Origin: Rhodoferax_B ferrireducens_A
GTDB lineage: Bacteria; Pseudomonadota; Gammaproteobacteria; Burkholderiales; Burkholderiaceae_C
Direction of reading: 5' to 3'
Assembly: GCF_031458075.1 (NCBI RefSeq)
Contig: NZ_JAVDXT010000001.1
Span: 930,001 to 994,000, forward strand
Length of the DNA: 64,000 nt
Positions 62,433 through 64,000 of the stretch are shown piece after piece (positions within the stretch are counted from its first letter, which is position 1; each line of letters opens with the position of its first letter). The translations under genes were made by a program, and so were the position numbers. Below the pieces are notes generated by a model. That model had not been told where the DNA came from and did not search any database. It saw only the letters and a list, made by a program, of their open reading frames with translations.

Positions 62433-63238
62433 ACCGCCACCGGTGCCTTGATGGCCGGGTGGCATTGGTAATCGAGCACCTCAAAATCCTCAAACTCGTA
62501 GCTGAAGATGTCGGCCGGCTTGCGCTTGATGTGCAGGGTCGGGTAGGGGTAGGGCGCGCGGCTGAGTTGCTCGTTCACCTGGTCCACATGGTTGCTGTAG
62601 ATGTGGCAGTCGCCACCGGTCCAGATGAAGTCGCCCACCGCCAGGTCGCACTGCTGCGCCACCATGTGTGTGAGCAGCGCATAGCTGGCGATGTTGAAGG
62701 GCACACCCAAAAAGATATCGGCGCTGCGCTGGTACAGCTGGCAGCTGAGCTTGCCGTCGGCTACATAGAACTGGAAGAACGCATGGCAGGGCATCAGTGC
62801 CATCTGGTCCAGCTCGGCCACGTTCCAGGCGCTGACGATGATGCGCCGGCTGTCGGGGTTGGTCTTCAGGGTCTGTATCACCTGGGCGATCTGGTCGATG
62901 TGGCCGCCATCGGGCGTCGGCCAGCTGCGCCATTGCACGCCGTACACCGGGCCCAGGCTGCCGTCGGGCCGCGCCCATTCGTCCCAGATGCTGACGCCGC
63001 GTTCCTTCAGCCAGTTGTTGTCGCTGCTGCCCTGCAGAAACCACAGCAGTTCCTGGATGATGGAGCGCAGGTGCACCTTCTTGGTGGTGACCAGCGGAAA
63101 GCCTTCGTTCAGGTCAAAGCGCATCTGGTGGCCGAACACGCTGCGCGTGCCGGTGCCGGTGCGGTCGGTCTTGGCGGTGCCGGTGGTGTGCACCAGGCGC
63201 ATGAAATCTTCGTACTGGGAGCGGATGGGGCGGGTCAT
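62429..63238 (-). CDS. thyA: Thymidylate synthase
   Basis: 269 residues, the normal ThyA length. It methylates dUMP to dTMP using methylene-tetrahydrofolate. Catalytic Cys151 lies in ALMPCHAFFQFYV, followed by the dUMP-binding block QLYQRSADIFLGVPFNIASYALL. RTGTGTRSVFG (phosphate-binding Arg loop) and LLWFLQGSSDNNWL are also present. Translationally coupled to folA. Confidence 0.98.
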   Translation of the reverse strand: MTRPIRSQYEDFMRLVHTTGTAKTDRTGTGTRSVFGHQMRFDLNEGFPLVTTKKVHLRSIIQELLWFLQGSSDNNWLKERGVSIWDEWARPDGSLGPVYGVQWRSWPTPDGGHIDQIAQVIQTLKTNPDSRRIIVSAWNVAELDQMALMPCHAFFQFYVADGKLSCQLYQRSADIFLGVPFNIASYALLTHMVAQQCDLAVGDFIWTGGDCHIYSNHVDQVNEQLSRAPYPYPTLHIKRKPADIFSYEFEDFEVLDYQCHPAIKAPVAV

Positions 63239-63284
63239 GTCGGGGTCAGATCAAAAAAAGAGCTGCAGTCGCAGCCCCGCGATT

Positions 63285-64000
63285 TTAGAACCCCGCGTTC
63301 CCCACCTGCACGACTCGGCCCGGATTCATCAGGTTTTGCGGGTCCAGCGCCTGCTTGATGCCGCGCATCATCTCCAGCGCCACCGGGGATTTGTAGTGTT
63401 CGAGGTGGCCGACCTTCAGGCTGCCTACGCCGTGCTCGGCCGAGATCGAACCGCCATGCGCTATCACCGCATCGAACACCAGGGTATTGACGCGCTCCTC
63501 CTGCGCACGCAGGAACTGGGCTGGGTCACCCTCGGCCGGGGCCTGCACGTTGTAGTGCAGATTGCCGTCGCCCAGGTGGCCGAAATTGACCAGGCGCACG
63601 CCGGGGATGTTGGCTTGCAGCAGCGCATCGGTGCTGCGCACGAACTCGGGGATGCGGGACACCGGGATGGAGATGTCGTGCTTGATGTTCAGCCCTTCCT
63701 CGGCCTGGGCCAGGGAGATGCTTTCGCGCACATGCCATAGCGCATGGGCCTGGGCCAGGTTTTCGGCCACCACGGCATCGGTCACGCAGCCTTGCTCCAG
63801 CGCCAGTTCCAGCAGGCTCTCGAACTGGGTGCGCGCATGGGTTTCGGATTCGTTGTCCGAGTTCTCCAGCAGCACGCACCAGGGCGTGTCTTGGTACAGC
63901 GGCACGCGTTGCTGCGGGTAGTGCTTGGCCACCAGGCTCAGGGCGAACTGGCCCATCACCTCGAAGCCGGTCAGGCCCGCGCCCAGGTGCTGGTGCGCCA
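63285..64000 (-). CDS. FAD-linked oxidoreductase, GlcD / D-2-hydroxyacid dehydrogenase type (C-terminal part, cut by the window)
   Basis: At least 238 residues of the C-terminal half; the frame stays open to base 64000 (reading AHQHLGAGLTGFEVMGQ). The FAD-oxidase C-terminal domain is recognisable by LWHVRESISLAQAEEG, KHDISIPVSRIPEFV, RLVNFGHLGDGNLHYNV and GGSISAEHGVGSLK, ending LDPQNLMNPGRV. Relatives oxidise D-lactate, glycolate or D-2-hydroxyglutarate. The N-terminal FAD-binding half lies outside, so the subtype is undetermined. Confidence 0.93.
   Translation of the reverse strand, partial: AHQHLGAGLTGFEVMGQFALSLVAKHYPQQRVPLYQDTPWCVLLENSDNESETHARTQFESLLELALEQGCVTDAVVAENLAQAHALWHVRESISLAQAEEGLNIKHDISIPVSRIPEFVRSTDALLQANIPGVRLVNFGHLGDGNLHYNVQAPAEGDPAQFLRAQEERVNTLVFDAVIAHGGSISAEHGVGSLKVGHLEHYKSPVALEMMRGIKQALDPQNLMNPGRVVQVGNAGF

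Overview
The window looks like chromosomal DNA of a betaproteobacterium, most likely family Comamonadaceae (a Rhodoferax/Polaromonas/Acidovorax-type genome). The grounds are the high GC, the Bug-type solute-binding protein at the left edge, a glnA-ntrB-ntrC locus, Burkholderiales-type stress genes, and a short palindromic repeat with core TAGCTGCTAGCGCAGGT scattered between and inside genes. I see no insertion sequence, prophage, CRISPR array, rRNA or tRNA.

Layout. 1-1000: the first codons of a PrpF-like gene and a Bug solute-binding protein, both leftward. 1313-5826: five tightly packed rightward genes (beta-propeller, polysaccharide deacetylase, sterol-desaturase-like oxygenase, EI24 membrane protein, CinA N-terminal domain). 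5828-10792: nitrogen control, with NtrC-type sites and a sigma54 promoter, then glnA, a small periplasmic protein, ntrB and ntrC. 11038-13707: a large PAS-GGDEF-EAL protein. 14285-17889: a CoA-transferase, exonuclease III, and a divergent MarR/SDR pair sharing an operator. 18163-24003: an ornithine-cyclodeaminase-family gene, then a five-gene operon behind a second sigma54-like promoter. That operon holds a quaternary-amine-type ABC transporter and an ammonia-lyase homologue that lacks the Ala-Ser-Gly triad needed to form the MIO cofactor. My preferred reading is uptake and cleavage of ergothioneine or a related betaine, and this is the most interesting locus in the window.

24059-34597 (leftward): CsbD, a BON lipoprotein, a ferritin-like protein, DUF1003, and a 2783-residue cyclic beta-1,2-glucan synthase/GH94 protein with a small membrane protein upstream. 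34883-44021: a Crp/Fnr regulator, a PAS protein and a CheB-CheR-PAS hybrid, a large catalase and a diguanylate cyclase. 44292-61877: a long run of envelope and general-stress genes (PNPOx-like, AsmA, FNR-like regulator, DUF3309, sorbosone dehydrogenase, phospholipase-D lipoprotein, DUF2177, a YqjD/YqjE/YqjK-type set, DUF1328, a CHASE3 histidine kinase with two response regulators, a beta/gamma-crystallin protein, glycine-zipper, BON, transglutaminase, DUF4398 and OmpA proteins). 61944-64000: folA, thyA and the end of a GlcD-like FAD oxidoreductase cut by the window edge.

A recurring motif (CTGT[A/C]GGACAG, TGTAGGACA and its complement) lies in several intergenic regions of the 34-60 kb part, upstream of a Crp/Fnr gene and of small envelope or stress genes. 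It may mark a shared regulon. The operator, promoter and terminator calls come from reading the sequence by eye. Function calls rest on motif recognition, with no database search.
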